64,000 bases of DNA from the NCBI RefSeq assembly GCF_001949145.1, contig NW_019091420.1:563768-627767 (forward strand), given 5' to 3'. Below the pieces are notes generated by a model. It saw only the letters and a list, made by a program, of their open reading frames with translations. It searched no databases and had not been told where the DNA came from. Positions 20,939 through 34,403 of this stretch are shown here, piece by piece. The translations under genes were made by a program, and so were the position numbers. Source of the DNA: Acanthaster planci (taxonomy: Eukaryota > Echinodermata > Asteroidea > Valvatida > Acanthasteridae). Within the stretch, counting starts at the first letter, position 1; every line of letters begins with the position of its first letter.

Positions 20939-23772
20939 CTGTGAGAAACAAGAGAAAAAAAAAAGGAACAAAATGCGTAAGGGGCCAATTTCAGGTGGGC
21001 TGTCAAGCACATGCTGTGATTTGCTACGGGCAGGAAATATTTGCTTAGCAAACAGGTCACCAGCTAGTATGTTATGCAATATACCCTGCCTGTGACTGGT
21101 TCCCCGCTGACTTTGCCGAATTGTATGAGGAATAGGGCCGTAATCATGGGCCAATTTTATGACTCATTAACAGGGGTCAAATTTCATGAAACAAAAACAA
21201 ACAAAAAAATGGAAATCTACTTGACCAAAACATGTCACAAGACCCACACTGTAACCATAGTGCTCACAACCAACTGTACGGTTACCCATGTCAAACATTC
21301 TTGGCAGTCATGTAAAACAAAACTGCATATTTTTGTACGTGTACCTTTGTCACAATTCAGCTGTCACAATTTCTTTTACAAAGATTCTGGAGCTTACATG
21401 CTTACTTCAATGCCACAAGACTGACGTCAACATAATTGGCCTCTGTCCAGCGGTACGGTGGGTTTAACAGCAATTAAAGCACAGACATATGCTCAATATG
21501 CACAATGTCAGCTATAAGCAGGACATCCCAAAACTGCATGGCACTGCACGTGTACATACATGTACATGTACTCAAGCACCCCTTTTTCGATATCGGGCAA
21601 TACGCCGGTCTTGGATTTCGGAGTTGCCAAGCGGGACACACTGCTCAGAGAATGTTGTAAGAACTCTGTTGAGGATTGCGCAGAGGCAGTACACACTGCA
21701 CATTATGCTAGCTGGTCACCAATTTTTGGGATAAGTATTTCTTACGCTTAGCAAATTAATACTCAGCTCACTGGTTCCAGGCGATTAGTCACCGCTCAAA
21801 ATTGGTGACTGTACACGTACACGCACACATGTAGCTACCAAATGTGGCCTCCACTCAAAGCCAGTCTGTGGTGATGTTATCATGATTTATATGTCAAAGT
21901 ACATTTTGCTTAACGGGACAAAGTAGCAATGCGCACTCTTTATATTAAATCACTGTCACGCTAATCCGTTTAATATAGGATATCCCTTTCGGTCTGTTTT
22001 GATTTTGGAAAAATGAATCAGCACAATGAGTACAGGTCTTCACTAATACATGTAGAGAGAATGCATGCATACTGGCACTGTAGCTGTGGAGACCAGACCA
22101 CACACGTTTGGGGGCTGAAAGACATGGGGAGAAAGCTTTTGGCCCCGCAACTCGGACCTGAATTTCCTGACAAAGGAAACTGGGCCCTCAACATAGTAAC
22201 GGCTTGTACATATGGGACAGCAGCATCCATGTACAAATCGCGCGAGACTAGTGCATGCAGTGATCTGCTGTGCGATGTACAGCATGCAAGATGCATGCCG
22301 AGAGTCTCTCTTCCATGCTTTGAGGCCGTAAGCGTTCTTCTGTGGAAGATGAACCCCGCCGCCTGGAGATTAGTTCCAGGATTTCTAACCTCTTCGACTT
22401 TTTGGGCTGGCATGCGAGTTCATTCACTCCACCAACCTCTCTCTCCAGACAGGTCAAGCTACTCCCAAGAACACGAACATGTACATGCATGGACACAGTA
22501 CAATGAAGATCAACCCCTGTGCACATGTAAATGGCACATATTTATACATGTACACTACATACACTGTTTTCACATGTTGGAAAAATGAGTGTCTGCAAAT
22601 GTGTGGACACACATGTACATGTACATTGGTCAACATGTGCACTGAACGCCAGTACATTTTAGCAAAAACACTGCACTTGATCACTGAAGGTTTACGCACG
22701 ACACAGCTGTGATATACGCTCTTCTGCAATGCACAAAAATCACTATCCATCTTTAAGATCCTTTCCAACAACACCCTCTGATGTTAGCTTTAATGTGCAT
22801 ACATGCATCCACGGATGAAAGGAGGTGTGGAGCAAAAGAAGTGCCCTTCAAGATGGCCTCCATGCAAGGCCTCTGCGGAAGACCAAAATAATACACCACG
22901 AGACAAATGAGAAAGCAAAACAATGGACAGCATGCAGAGGTCAGCCTTGTGCACGCATGCAATCCAATCAATATTTGGGTTATTTTCCGTGGGCAAAAAA
23001 AAAAAAACAGCCAAGAGCAGGGGAAACCGTTTGTATGCTGTGCAGCTCCAGTGAGGTACCGTAGAAAAGCAAACACTGTCATAACATTCTGCGATGAATG
23101 GCAAATCACTGGGAAACTTATATCTCACGGTGAATCATCTTTCCTCCAAATTACATGCCGGAGGAAACCTGCGTTAAAAGCCTTCATATTGGCACGGCAC
23201 CCATCATAATCAACTTCAAAGTATTCCCCGTGCACGAGGCATGCTGTGCACAGTGTAGACTTCTGCTATGTTCAAATTGTACATGCAACCGTCGTGTACG
23301 TGTAACCACAGGCTCGACTATCAAATGTCCATTACGGGAGAACCTCCAAGAAGCTGTGAAATGAATTCCCACTGCATATACATATACATGTGTGTCCATG
23401 CCTCGGCGAAGCACAAACTGGGTCATCCGACACACTCTCTGATTTGGGTGCATTTTTTTCCCCTCTGTTTACTAAGCTTGTGCCTTCGCTTTTTTTCGAC
23501 AGCTGTGATGTCGCTCAGGGATTTTCTTCTGATGAACGAACATGGGCCTTGTCCAAATGAATTGGCTATGGCTCAGAGTAATGCATGTACAATCTGTGGC
23601 TACGGCTAGCCAATAGCCAGCAGCTTCCACAAGCACATACCTGGTTTTTTTAAGCCCCAGCCATCCAGTTTAAGTACATATTCCTCAAGCGCTATACTGA
23701 CAGCTGTTTATGTACAAACTGAAACAAACGTTTACAAAGTAACAGACTACAAGCTGAAGCTGATTCTTTAAT

Positions 23773-24191
23773 TTAACCCTAACCCCTCCCCAATCCTCCC
23801 AAATCCTAAGGGCAGTTTTGGAGGATCCAGGGTGAATGGCAAAAGTGCACGGCCGATTGCGAAGGATGCCATGTGTGAAGGTCGTGGGTTAGACCTGGTG
23901 TTGTTTTGGCTCAGTCATGCATAAATTCAGCTCATAGTTCTTTTGAATACACCGGACTGCTCAAGAATGCCATGGATGGGCACAGCCCCCACTGAGGAGA
24001 GGAATTGCTGGAGGACTTTGAAAGCTTGAGGCAGCTGGCACACCTTCAAGTAACATTTTAGATAGACAAGATATTTTGGAGCATTTCGGAGGATTGAGGG
24101 AGAATCCAATTTTTTCACACCCCCCCCACTTGGCAGATTCTGGAGGACCAAGGAGGGTTCTGAACAAAAAGGGCCTTGGGAGTTAGGTTAA
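23773..24191. mobile_element. TTAA-flanked piggyBac-like miniature element, copy 2 (419 bp)
   Basis: Starts TTAACCCTAACCCCTCC and ends GGAGTTAGGTTAA. It shares with 45413-45827 an internal order of GTGAATGGCAAAAGTG, GAAGGATGCCATG, CTCAAGAATGCCAT and GGAATTGCTGGAGGA. Same orientation. Confidence 0.8.
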
Positions 24192-25154
24192 AGATGACAT
24201 CGGAGTTTTCCCTCATAACAATGGGCGAGTCTACCCTGTATGCATGCATGAATCATTATATGAATCATGTAGACCAGTGTGGTCTTGGGAAACTTCACTG
24301 TAATATGTAGCACCTACAAACTGCACACATGCATAGTGTGCATGTGGGCTATATGTTATGTACACAAAACAGTATGCACCTGTACATGTACATGTGTACT
24401 TGTGGACATGTACAGTACACCTTGTCTATGACTCATAGCATAGCATTGAGTATAACATCTACACACTACAGGTATATCTTCAGGTATACAGTGCCATGCT
24501 GACTTGCTAACACAATGTACATGTACATGGATGTGCTTACTGGCATGGGGCCGCATTGTGTGACCACAGTGTGAGTGACAGACAGACAGCGGGTGCCTAT
24601 GGGAGAAAGAAATGCCTGACTTGTAATTGAATTTCCAGCAGCAGCAGTACTTAATCCCGTTACCCCACAGACAATAGGAGATGTACTCTACATTGTGGGG
24701 GTTGAGCCAGGGTACATGAGGCCCCTGGGCTCTTGAGAGGGAAGGGGGTTTGGACCCCGCCTCCAGTACGCAGCAACCCGCTTCCAATTTTATTATTTTT
24801 TTTTTCCCTTGTCCTTATTTTTGTTCCAGGACGTGGAAGTGGACTGTCGGAATCTAACGAGGAAATTTCAACATGAACATGTACTAGCAGGTGGCTGAAC
24901 ATGCTTTTGTTTTTCGCAGTTTCTGAAAGTGGTTTGGGAAGGGATGAAAAAAAAAAAATGAGGACATTAGCTCCACCAAGTGAAAGTCCCGTGCCTTACC
25001 AGCTGCAGTTTCACTGGAACCAAACATCAGCACACCTGATGTTCCAAAAGGAAACCTTCTACCCCACACAACACCTTCCACAATAGCTTGAAAAATCCTG
25101 CTGCATGGCTCATGGCATGGGGGGATACTGGCCAGTACAATGGGCCATTAGAGC

Positions 25155-25411
25155 CTGGGGCCAATTCCACAGAGCCACTTAAGCAAAAAAAATATGCTTT
25201 AGAGCGAGAAAACCTTACTTGATAAATCAGGTAACCAGCCAAAACTCCACGTAATGTACATGTATATTTTGGGGGATGTGTTTAGTTGTCTTTTTGGTTG
25301 GCATGACAATCAGATAGGGTTTAGCTGGTAACCTTTATTCATTAAGCAAAGTTTTTCCTCCTTCAACAAATTTTGTGCTTAAGCAGCTCTATGAAATTGG
25401 TCCCTGGTTTT
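25155..25411. mobile_element. GGGCCAATTTCATAGAG-type inverted-repeat element, copy 1
   Basis: Left end GGGGCCAATTCCACAGAGCC and right end GCTCTATGAAATTGGTCCC are inverted repeats. Inside it has CTTACTTGATAAATCAGGTA, CATGACAATCAGATAGGGTT and TTATTCATTAAGCAAAG, shared with the copy at 42577. Confidence 0.75.
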
Positions 25412-26449
25412 CCTGGCTAAGTTTCAAAAGCACTTTGAGCCCGAGTTAATACCATGCCGTAGAATTATCGAGACTGTCGCTTACACCAAATGTACGAAGC
25501 ACACAATTTATGTGACGTAGAAAAGGCTATAAGTACATGTATCAGACGGGTCAGACCTATTTTTTACATATGCACAAATCAATTTACGATACATGCCACC
25601 TGCAATGTTTCAGGTGTACAAGTACATAACATGTGGACACTGTCCACAATGTACAGGTATGCATGTAATCATACATGTAGATTAAAAAATGCTATTTAGT
25701 ACTGCACATGCACAGAAGCTGTATAATCTACATAATTAGGAAGGATCAGCATTTTATGCGGAGAAACCCCTTATCAGTGCAACTACATGTATGCAAGTCA
25801 ATTATTATTTTCTCCTCAGTAAATGCCAAACAGTGCGGCCAAAGTAATAGTTCAGCCTCCTCTGACCGGTAAATGGCCTCTGGAAACGCAGTAGGTTGGT
25901 AGGAAAAATTTCTTGGGCACTTTTACCTGACAGACGGGGCAAGTGTTAACGGTTAAACATAACAGTAAGGGAGGTCGGGTGGCATTTTGTAGCAAGTGAA
26001 ATGATCAACAAGCGATCAGCACTGCATGTAGTTGAGTGCATCGGTGAGTCTGTTGAGCCTCTTTTGAACTGCGTTCAACCCGCCACAGACTCCTTACTTT
26101 ATTTCTCCAGTTTCACATTTCCCCTCAAATTTAGGGTCGCACCGTCAAAATCGGGTGGGTCAGGAAACAGGAAGCATAAACAATTTTCTCTTCCTCCTGA
26201 TCGCTCGATAAAGGCACAACCACTGCCGGTACCTCACTACTTGGGCGATAAAATCTGACATTTTTGGGGGGGGGGAAACACACAAAGCACTTGTAAAATG
26301 CAAAGCAATGCAAACACATGGACACTAATGTACATCTCCATACAAATACATGTAGCTCAGTTTGTGTGGTATCGGACATGAATACAAGTCACGGCGGTGA
26401 CATTCATCAAATGTGCACATGTACGTATTTACATGTACATGTATACATT

Positions 26450-27208
26450 TTAACCCTAACAGTACCGGGCGTTGTTTGGCTTAGAGTACTCAGTACTACA
26501 AAATACTGCGTAACACTCTGAGCCTGAAGGACCCAGCGCTACAAATTACTATTTCTGGCTAGGTTTATTCTGTTGTTACTCGTACAGAGAACAATGAAAC
26601 CATGGGTCGAGTTCGGGCGGCCTGTTCTTGAATTGACACAGGGTTCTTGTTCTCGCGCTCGAACGGCGCGAACACAACTGAAGAACACTGTTCTCGACAC
26701 AGGATCACGCACCACCTCCTCGTCTGGGTTTTACAGGAACACACGGAAAAACTCGTGAGATTTTGATTTTGATCAGCTGCAAAAAGTAGACAGATGGGTT
26801 CTAAAGCCACAGACAATGGGAAGTTTTGCCAAATTCAGATTATTTTCCATAACACAGAAATGAATGTTCCTGTTTAAACAGAAAAGAATTCAGCCCATCC
26901 TAACATTAACTCTCGAATAATGCACATGGCCGCCACCATGCTGTACGTTGCTTGCCATCAACAGCCCCAGCGTTCGACCGGCCGACCAATGTACAACAAA
27001 TCGATTTGTTCGTGAACATACGAGAGCAAGCCGTGCAAACTCAGCCATGCATTCATAGTGCCACAGCACTGTATGGTAAATTTTCTTCTCTATTGTATTT
27101 TATGGCTTCAGAGAATAATAATGTCATGTCCTCTTACAAGCGACAGGGCTGAGTACTACATTTTACTACTAAGTAGTACTTTGTAGCATTCGGGACTGTT
27201 AGGATTAA
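26450..27208. mobile_element. TTAA-flanked element with CCCTAACAGT termini (759 bp)
   Basis: Left end TTAACCCTAACAGTACCGGG and right end CGGGACTGTTAGGATTAA are inverted copies. The similarity continues inward as stretches of AGTACTCAGTACTAC and GTAGTACTCAGC. TTAA on both sides suggests piggyBac-type insertion. No transposase frame seen. Confidence 0.72.
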
Positions 27209-28489
27209 GTGCCTTTTCTAGCCTGCACATGATGACATATGTTCCAATACCATCCCCGCTAACATTTTATGAGGCTTCCTGGCAGTAACAAGGCGGGGGT
27301 TTCATGTCTCTGCGTGAAACATGAAGTGATAGCTTTCTTTGGTGGTGACATCACAAAACAAAACACGAACAATCAGACCGTGTGTACACGTTCCATAGCA
27401 TGCAGAATGTATGAAATCCATACTTTATCGGCTCATGTCAACTTTGTTCATCATTTATGTGTGAAATCTGCTACACTTGCCCCCGTTGAGCGTCATGGTT
27501 GATATGAGGCCAAGTTATTTTTAGCAGCAGTACAGGTGCAGTGAACAAATATAACGTGGTCACAGGGTAGACAGTTGATTAAATAGCTCCCCTTCAACTA
27601 GGGAGTAGACAAGCTGGTTCCAAAGATGAAGCCTGTGGAGCTAGTTTGTCAACTGCCAATTTGCCTCCAGCAGAAGCACCCCCCTTAACGGTTGAAAAGA
27701 ACCATGTTGGTGGGGAGTGCTCATTTTGTTGGTGACGATGCAACCGTAACGCACTCAATTCATAGTTGTGGACCAGCAAAATGCAGTTCCTACCAAAGGA
27801 GCCTGCGTTGCTAGGAAAATTGCACCCTCTCTTGGTCCAGCTCGGGGCTCATACTGAGGGAGCCAATCATCAACTATCCACCCCATATGGAGTTTTTCTA
27901 AACCATGCTATATATGTTTTACCATACATGTACATGTACCTCACATGGACATATTCAGTTGCCATTAAAATTTCAGGAGCAAGGAAAAGGCAGCGTAACA
28001 TCCGTATATTCATGTGTCCTGTGTGGTATATCTAGGGCGATGCCTCGATGCGCATGCTCCCATTGCATGACAGTCCCACTAGACTGTGTAGTACACGAGT
28101 ATTTGCCTTGAAATGCAATGATCCATGCGTGAGCCCCTGGCAAACAGCACAAACAACAACTGGCATGTGATGGCAAATGGACCAATGAAAATTCAGCTCC
28201 TTATCATGAATATGTATGAGGGTATGGTACAGAGCATTCTTACCCATGAATCAGTATCTTGTATCCAAAACCTTGCCTAGGGCTGCAATTCACTAGAATA
28301 GGGTTCTTTTAATTAGCCACTTGCTGCCAGTGGTTTGAAAAATGCAGCGCACATAATCGCGACATTTTCAAGACTTTCAGTTTTCAAAATTCTTCAAAAA
28401 TTCATCATTTCAATTAATGGATGTTTACACCCACACAAATGACTGTCTGGTGGCTACTCAAGTCTGACAGACAAAATCTATTGACGCCG

Positions 28490-28885
28490 GAGTATTTCAG
28501 CCAGGCCTGCAGCCTTGTTAAAAGAGGCCAGATTGTGCGGTGTTATGTGACTTTCTTTTGTTCACGAACCTGGCACAGTGCACTGCTGACCTCTTTTCAG
28601 TAGGGGCCAGATTGGCATGCAGTGGTACTGTGTAGCTCATCGCTGCGGTGGTGGAGCGCTTTTGTCCCCAGTGGTAATCCGTTTGCACTAAATGCCCAAA
28701 ACCATGGTATACCGTTTCAAAATATTGCTGGATTATCTGCACTATTGAGAGTGAAAAATATTGGTAATGCCCAGCAGCCTGGTCTTTTGTTCCGAGTATG
28801 GTCTTTTGTTACAAGGCCCAGTTCCTTTTGTCTGATTTCGGAGACCCCGGCCTCGTGTATAAAGCATACGTGGCCAACAAGTTAC
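28490..28885 (+). repeat. Dispersed ~400-bp repeat, copy in TRIP12 intron 1
   Basis: Matches the reverse complement of 55690-56110 along its length: CAGCCAGGCCTGCAGCCTTG, TCTTTTGTTC, GGGGCCAGATT, CCAGTGGTAATCCGTTTGCA, CTTTTGTTCCGAGTATGGTC, TTACAAGGCCCAG. Function and class unknown; no terminal repeats recognised. Confidence 0.7.
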
Positions 28886-31800
28886 TCTGCTAAGCAGAAA
28901 TCAACACAGATCCTTCTGCACACAATATGTGTGCACAATGCATGAAAGTTTGGCTGGTAGCCTGCTTCACGTCTGTCTGTGCTTCACGTATGCTTCACAT
29001 ATGCTCATGCCTCTCATTTAAATGGTGTGAATGCATACTGAATCCCACTACAGCCAGAAGCGAGTAGAATGGTTCCTGACTCCGGCAGGTGGACCCCAAA
29101 AGTAATTGATCAACATCAAGCTCAACTAAAGTTGTTTGCCCCTCATTTCCAGCCTGATTACAATTCAAACACTCCAAGTCCCGTCTGCTATCTTGTACAC
29201 GATAAAAATCCATTTTCTGCCAAATTTTTCACCATCTTTGCCACGTACCTCCAAAGTAAACGAGTCAGAAGTTGGAAGTGAAGCCAACATTTAGAGGCCG
29301 GGTTTTTTTTCAGTTTTTGCCGGGTTTTCCCTGACATTTCTCTACTTGTGAAAGGTGAGGGAATATCATGAACGCTCCTATGAGAAAGTAGGAAACTGAA
29401 TGAATGGGAATGGAAAGTTTTTGCTTGTGCCTTTTAGTCATGCAATATGACATCATTGTACCGCAATGCAGTGAGAATCAACTCGTACCCAAATTCACTC
29501 GTCCCAAGGTGTGTGTGCGTGTACTGTGCGTGTATGCCGTGCCCAAAATCCAGACATCGTATTTTTGACCGCTGTCCGGTCATGTCGGACTCAGTGCGGA
29601 AATTTGAATCCGCATGAAAAAGGAACCGCATTTCAGACAAATGGCTCTCGATCTTGGAGAAATGAACTGATGGATACAAACGATTCACCAGTCTTCCACA
29701 CCGTAACACCCATGATCTGAGGGGGAATTCGACAAAAGTGTAAAAATTGGACACTAAGTAAGGTGAAAAATATGAAATATGACGAAAATGGCTGCCAATG
29801 AACAATGAAGTGAATTTTAAAAAGGTTTTCCGATTAAAAGTACCGGTAATAAACTGTTTTGTTTATAAGAATTACTGGTCTTTCATGTGACATCAAATCT
29901 ATGTGAAGGTAAACCTGGCAAAATTTTGAAAACGAGACACAGAGTTGGGTAAAAACCGGCAATTTAAATAATTATCCTTTGTCATAAAATTGACATTTTT
30001 CCACTTGATTATTTTCCGGAGATCTTTCTTACTGGAAACTTTTAAATCTCACCATTTGATAGATTCTTGGCAATTTATTCACACACGAGGTCTTCATGGG
30101 AGGACAAATCCCTCACATGGGTCACCACCGATATGCGTCGTCTGCTAGAATAATTTTTCAGGCCAACGACCACATCACTATTGCGCATGCACGAATACAC
30201 AAACTAAATGCACGCACAGTCTATGGGGACCGAACATACATGGCTTAGCAAACTTTAGTGGTTCCCAGCTCCATAAAACTGGCTCACTACAGTGTCTAAA
30301 CTACATCCCGGCAGTGTACTGAACATGTTCGTGCTTATTTTGCATTAAAACTTTACAATTCACTGCAATTTACACTTAAGATGTAACATGAGACATTTTG
30401 ATTATAGGCCAAACAAAAAATTAGTTGTGTTTCCTATTTCACTGAGAAATAAATTAGGGTGGTCAGTTGGGTAAAATATTTTCTTTTACTCTAAATTTTT
30501 AATGCCCCCAAAATGAGGGTCGGATGATAGTCTATATTTATTTGTGAGGGGGGATTGCATATATTTGTTACAGGTACTAAGTCAGTACTGTGATTGAGTA
30601 GTAAAGCGGCTAGTTGTTGAAATACAAACACACAAGAGCTGCGCAAAAAAATTAAAATACAATGTACAGGACGATGTACACAAAATCAGGCTCGGGGCAA
30701 GGCACCATAAGTTTTTATATTTTATCGATTCGTCGAATAAAAAGATGCATGATTTTCTAGGTTGGGTCGGGTAACCTGAAACAAGGCGATATTTCTGTTG
30801 GCCTTACAGGCAAAAATTACTGTTTTGTGCTTAAAGTAATACACATTCATTCCAACAGTACGTGTATGTGAAAATAACTGCCAATGGAAATTCCCTTGAA
30901 CAGGTTGGCATTAAAGGTGAAGTTCAATTTTCTGGAATTTTCTATTCTGAGCTGGTCAGCATGATTTCGGAAGAAAATCCAACATGACTGCAACTTCTCA
31001 AAACGGAACAAATTTTATACCTTACCACAAAGATGTTAAGAATATTTGGCTTTGCTTGTGTACAACAAGTCTATAAATTTCGTTTTTTAATCTCAAGCTG
31101 TACACTGTGTCCAACAAACCCATGAGACACTGGGACAGAACAAAGACAATGTATGCAAAAGGAAATTGAAAGATCGGGTGACAGAAAAAAAACACACTTT
31201 TTACTCTCAATACCTCAGTCTTGTTTTTCATTTAATAGCCATTTCAAATAAAGTTACGTACGTGTATTAACATGCACTCGCACCACAGTACTCAATCCCT
31301 TCTCATGCCTGCACCACGCAAGGATTTTTTTTCCAAGTTGATGCAATGCAAACCCTTCGGAATGTTTAACCGGTCTGGTGAAATTTTCAAAATAAAAATC
31401 AGTTAACATGGTTAAACTACATTTAGGCCTAATGGCAATGGGTGTACACCAAAATGATACTTCATTTGGTTAACTGAGGTATGCCATGTCAATTTTTTTT
31501 CTTTTCTTACACAACTATCATGACGAAAGTTGTGCAACAAGGCCCTTATCAACACGATGAAAAAAAAATGGTGCCACATGGGACCTCCAACTTATTTTTT
31601 TTTCAGATGAAGAAATTTCGGGGCAGAAAAACCAGCCTCTGTCTTTTCACCGCATCTATTCTATAAATACTCCTTAGTGATGCATAAGCAGAGCATAAAA
31701 ATGAGAAAATTATGGGACAGAGACGTCGACACACATCGCTACGATCCGTACCACTCCGCGCACCACCACCAGTGACAAAGCACAACAAAAAATGGTTTCC

Positions 31801-31950
31801 GTGCTGACTCAAAGCCCGACGAAGTGTTTGCACACGGCAAATTTTCCTACACGACGCACCGAGCAGGCGACCAAATGCCATCATGAAAACACCCCTTTTT
31901 GCCCTCCCACTGGGACAAATTCGGCCATTTCTGATAAAGAGAGGTGATAC

Positions 31951-32150
31951 CTACACAATGGCGGATTTCAGTGGATTCTCGAGTGGTAGAAACGGGTGAA
32001 ATGACGCCGAAATTGTCGGCAGAATTTTCCACCTTATTTGACGAATCGGCCTCCCCTGCCTGCAGAACGTGAGATGACCTCTGCTCGAGCCCTTCCGGTT
32101 GCGTCGTTCTGCACAGCCTCAGTCTGTCCCGCACGAGAAGTTGCCCTCGT
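31951..32150 (-). promoter_or_regulatory. TRIP12: Tentative TRIP12 promoter and non-coding first exon
   Basis: The first coding exon starts at an acceptor with only 57 nt of UTR, so a non-coding exon must lie upstream (to the right). The best candidate ends at 31951 with donor GTATCACC. On the minus strand it contains an ETS-type word (CCGGAAG, near 32092) and a YY1-like CCGCCAT near 31960, both common at animal housekeeping promoters. I see no TATA box. Exact start and even the exon itself are inference; a cap-mapped transcript would decide. Confidence 0.35.
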
Positions 32151-33307
32151 GGATGATAGAATAAAAATCTGAGATATTCATCATGTTCAAAGAAAACTTA
32201 ATAACACTTTGAAAGAAATTTTAGTCCTCATTTTCTCGGGAGTTAAGTTCAGCCCAAACTTCACCGGCAAACTTGCTTCGTCACAAAATGCGTTCTCTCG
32301 AATAATGCATACAAAGTCCATGTCAGCAAGAGAGGGCGCTACACAAGTTTAATGGTGCGCTCCGTTAATTCTACATGCATATGAACTCGAGCTGGACCCC
32401 ACAGCAACGGAGGCTCCTTCGGGCGGAACTTCACTTTGCTGGTTCAAGAACGACTGTGAAATGCATGCGTTACGCTCGCGTCGCTACCAGCAAAAAGAAC
32501 ACTCCCAACCAACGTGACTCTGTTCAACCAATGAGGGGGTGCTTCTGCTCAAGACAGATTATGCTGAGCGCGATCAGTCGACGTACGGACCTTCAATGCG
32601 ATCAGTCGATTTTATATATATATTGCATAATCAGTAATTCCGCCATTGGCAAGATTGTTTCAAAAAGGGAAGGAAAACTAGAGATTTCATTCAGGATCGA
32701 CCAGTTGTGCTCAGAGACCGTGTTGGGTGATCGTGCAAATTGGCCGGTCGCGCCACCAAATACATGATGAAATGGGGTTGATAAAGGGGAGCCCACAAAC
32801 ATAATTTTGTCTCCTCGTCCGAACGGTAACGACATATTCAAGCGGGGGGGGGACATTTCCCCCGTTGACTGCAGACTAGTGTTTTTATTTTATTATTATC
32901 TACCGTTATTGTGACATCAGACCGCAGGTATAGGAACGTAGCCCACTTCTACGCTCCTGGTATGCATCGTCTGTTCCGTTAGGGAAGTTGATTTGCTTTC
33001 ATTTTGTTTTCTTTCTCATTCCAATCAAGTTTTTATGACAGATGAGACAATTTTCCTTATGATCTGCCTCTTTACGCCAGATCACCAACTCTGTTTCAGA
33101 ACTTAGTTTCAGAAGTCACCGTAAGCCTATGGGCTCGCAGTTTCAAACATAAACGTTGTTTTCTCCCATCAGTCACTTTCATCGGTTTATAAACGGTCTC
33201 CGCTCCGCAAGAAGGCCCAAAGGAGATGTGCTTCGTTTGGTCTGTTTGGGAAAGCAATGAGACTGCCACACCCATACCAAATCCACTAGCTCTAATTTTA
33301 CATGTGT

Positions 33308-33385
33308 CAGAGCACTGATTTTATATTATATTCTTGTCGATATTCTGATCACAGTGCTACGCAGCCCTTCCATATTTCACAGAAT
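33308..33385. repeat. Repeat shared with 34393-34465
   Basis: CAGAGCACTGATTT, ATATTCTGATCACAGTGCTA and CGCAGCCCTTCCATATTTC recur at 34393-34465 as CAGAGCACTGATTA, GTATTCTGATCACGGTGCTA and CGCAGCCCTTTCATATTTC. It is a fragment of the same dispersed family. Confidence 0.6.
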
Positions 33386-34276
33386 AATGTGGTACGTCTG
33401 TGTCTTGTATGCCACAAGGCATTATTCCTTGTTCCATTATTATATGAGTGCGAGCGTTCTGGATAACGAATTTATCCGCAAGCAAACTTGACGCGCACGC
33501 GCAGTAAAGAAAGTAAAGGGGCCTAACCGCGCAAGCCCACGGTAAAAACAGTAACATCGATGTACCACAATTCAGCATTTTTTAAAAGTTTTTTTTGGGG
33601 AGCATGGGAATATTTGTTTTTAACTTATTTCAATACACGTGTATTTAAACACATGAGACGGTCAGCACGGTCAACCATGCCACTTTTGAATTTAAAGTCA
33701 GTCATATACAGATGTGCGATCGCTTAGAAAAAACGTCAAAATAGCACAATGCATTGAGTTAGAACAGTACGCAGGGCTAGGCTTGATATGAACCGTGCAA
33801 TACGGTTATATCACACTGGTTGTTGCCATGGATCAACCAATAAACTGACAATTCATGTTTGCCTGAAGATAATACATTTAAACACATTTCTAAACACAAT
33901 TTTGTGTAATTAAAATATTACAACATGTAAACGAGTACGTTGGTACTTTGCAAACTCTAAGCGCTGTTTTTATGGTGTAAGCAGTTTCATTTTGCATGCA
34001 CACTATGAATATGAATATGTAATACACAACTGAAGAACAATCAGGAAGAGTTGTCAGTAGACGGGTTAGCTCTAGTTTGTTTTTAATGCAGTACTAGTGT
34101 ACTAAAAAAAATGGACACGAATCTTAAATCCGAAGGCACAAAGCAGGATTTATTCCAAACTTTACTGACTGATGGAAAGGTGAAATATCACCTACATCGG
34201 TGGGGTGGAATCCAAGATACTCGGGTGACAATTAAATAGAGAGCGCCATTAAATTAAGGCCAAAATATAATACATA

Positions 34277-34403
34277 ATCAGTGCTCTGAACTGTGTGTAA
34301 TTGCCGAGCTTTCGGTAACTGGGTACCTGAACTGAATCTGCTTGCCCTGACGAAGGTACCCAGTTACCCAAAGCTCGGCAATTACACAGCTCAGAGCACT
34401 GAT
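34277..34403. repeat. Inverted dimer of a dispersed repeat (51-bp arms, 27-bp loop)
   Basis: Arms ATCAGTGCTCTG...ACTGGGTACC (34277-34327) and GGTACCCAGTTACCC...CAGAGCACTGAT (34355-34403) are inverted copies with a 27-nt loop. The right arm plus loop, read on the minus strand, matches 41217-41310. The words GAGCTTTCGGTAACTG and TTCGTCAGGGCAAG resemble termini of Penelope-like elements, but that is only a resemblance. Confidence 0.65.

Larger units (their letters stand above)
20939..31950. other. TRIP12 first intron (if exon 1 is at 31951)
   Basis: About 11 kb with elements at 23773, 25155, 26450 and 28490, plus many ACATGT clusters (21550, 22610, 24385, 24515, 26430). No conserved coding sequence or RNA gene recognised on either strand. 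Confidence 0.5.

Noticed and set aside
31603-32134. Minus-strand frames of 93-95 residues near the presumed TRIP12 exon 1
   Set aside because: No similarity to TRIP12 or other proteins; the TRIP12 ATG with an in-frame upstream stop is at 20881.
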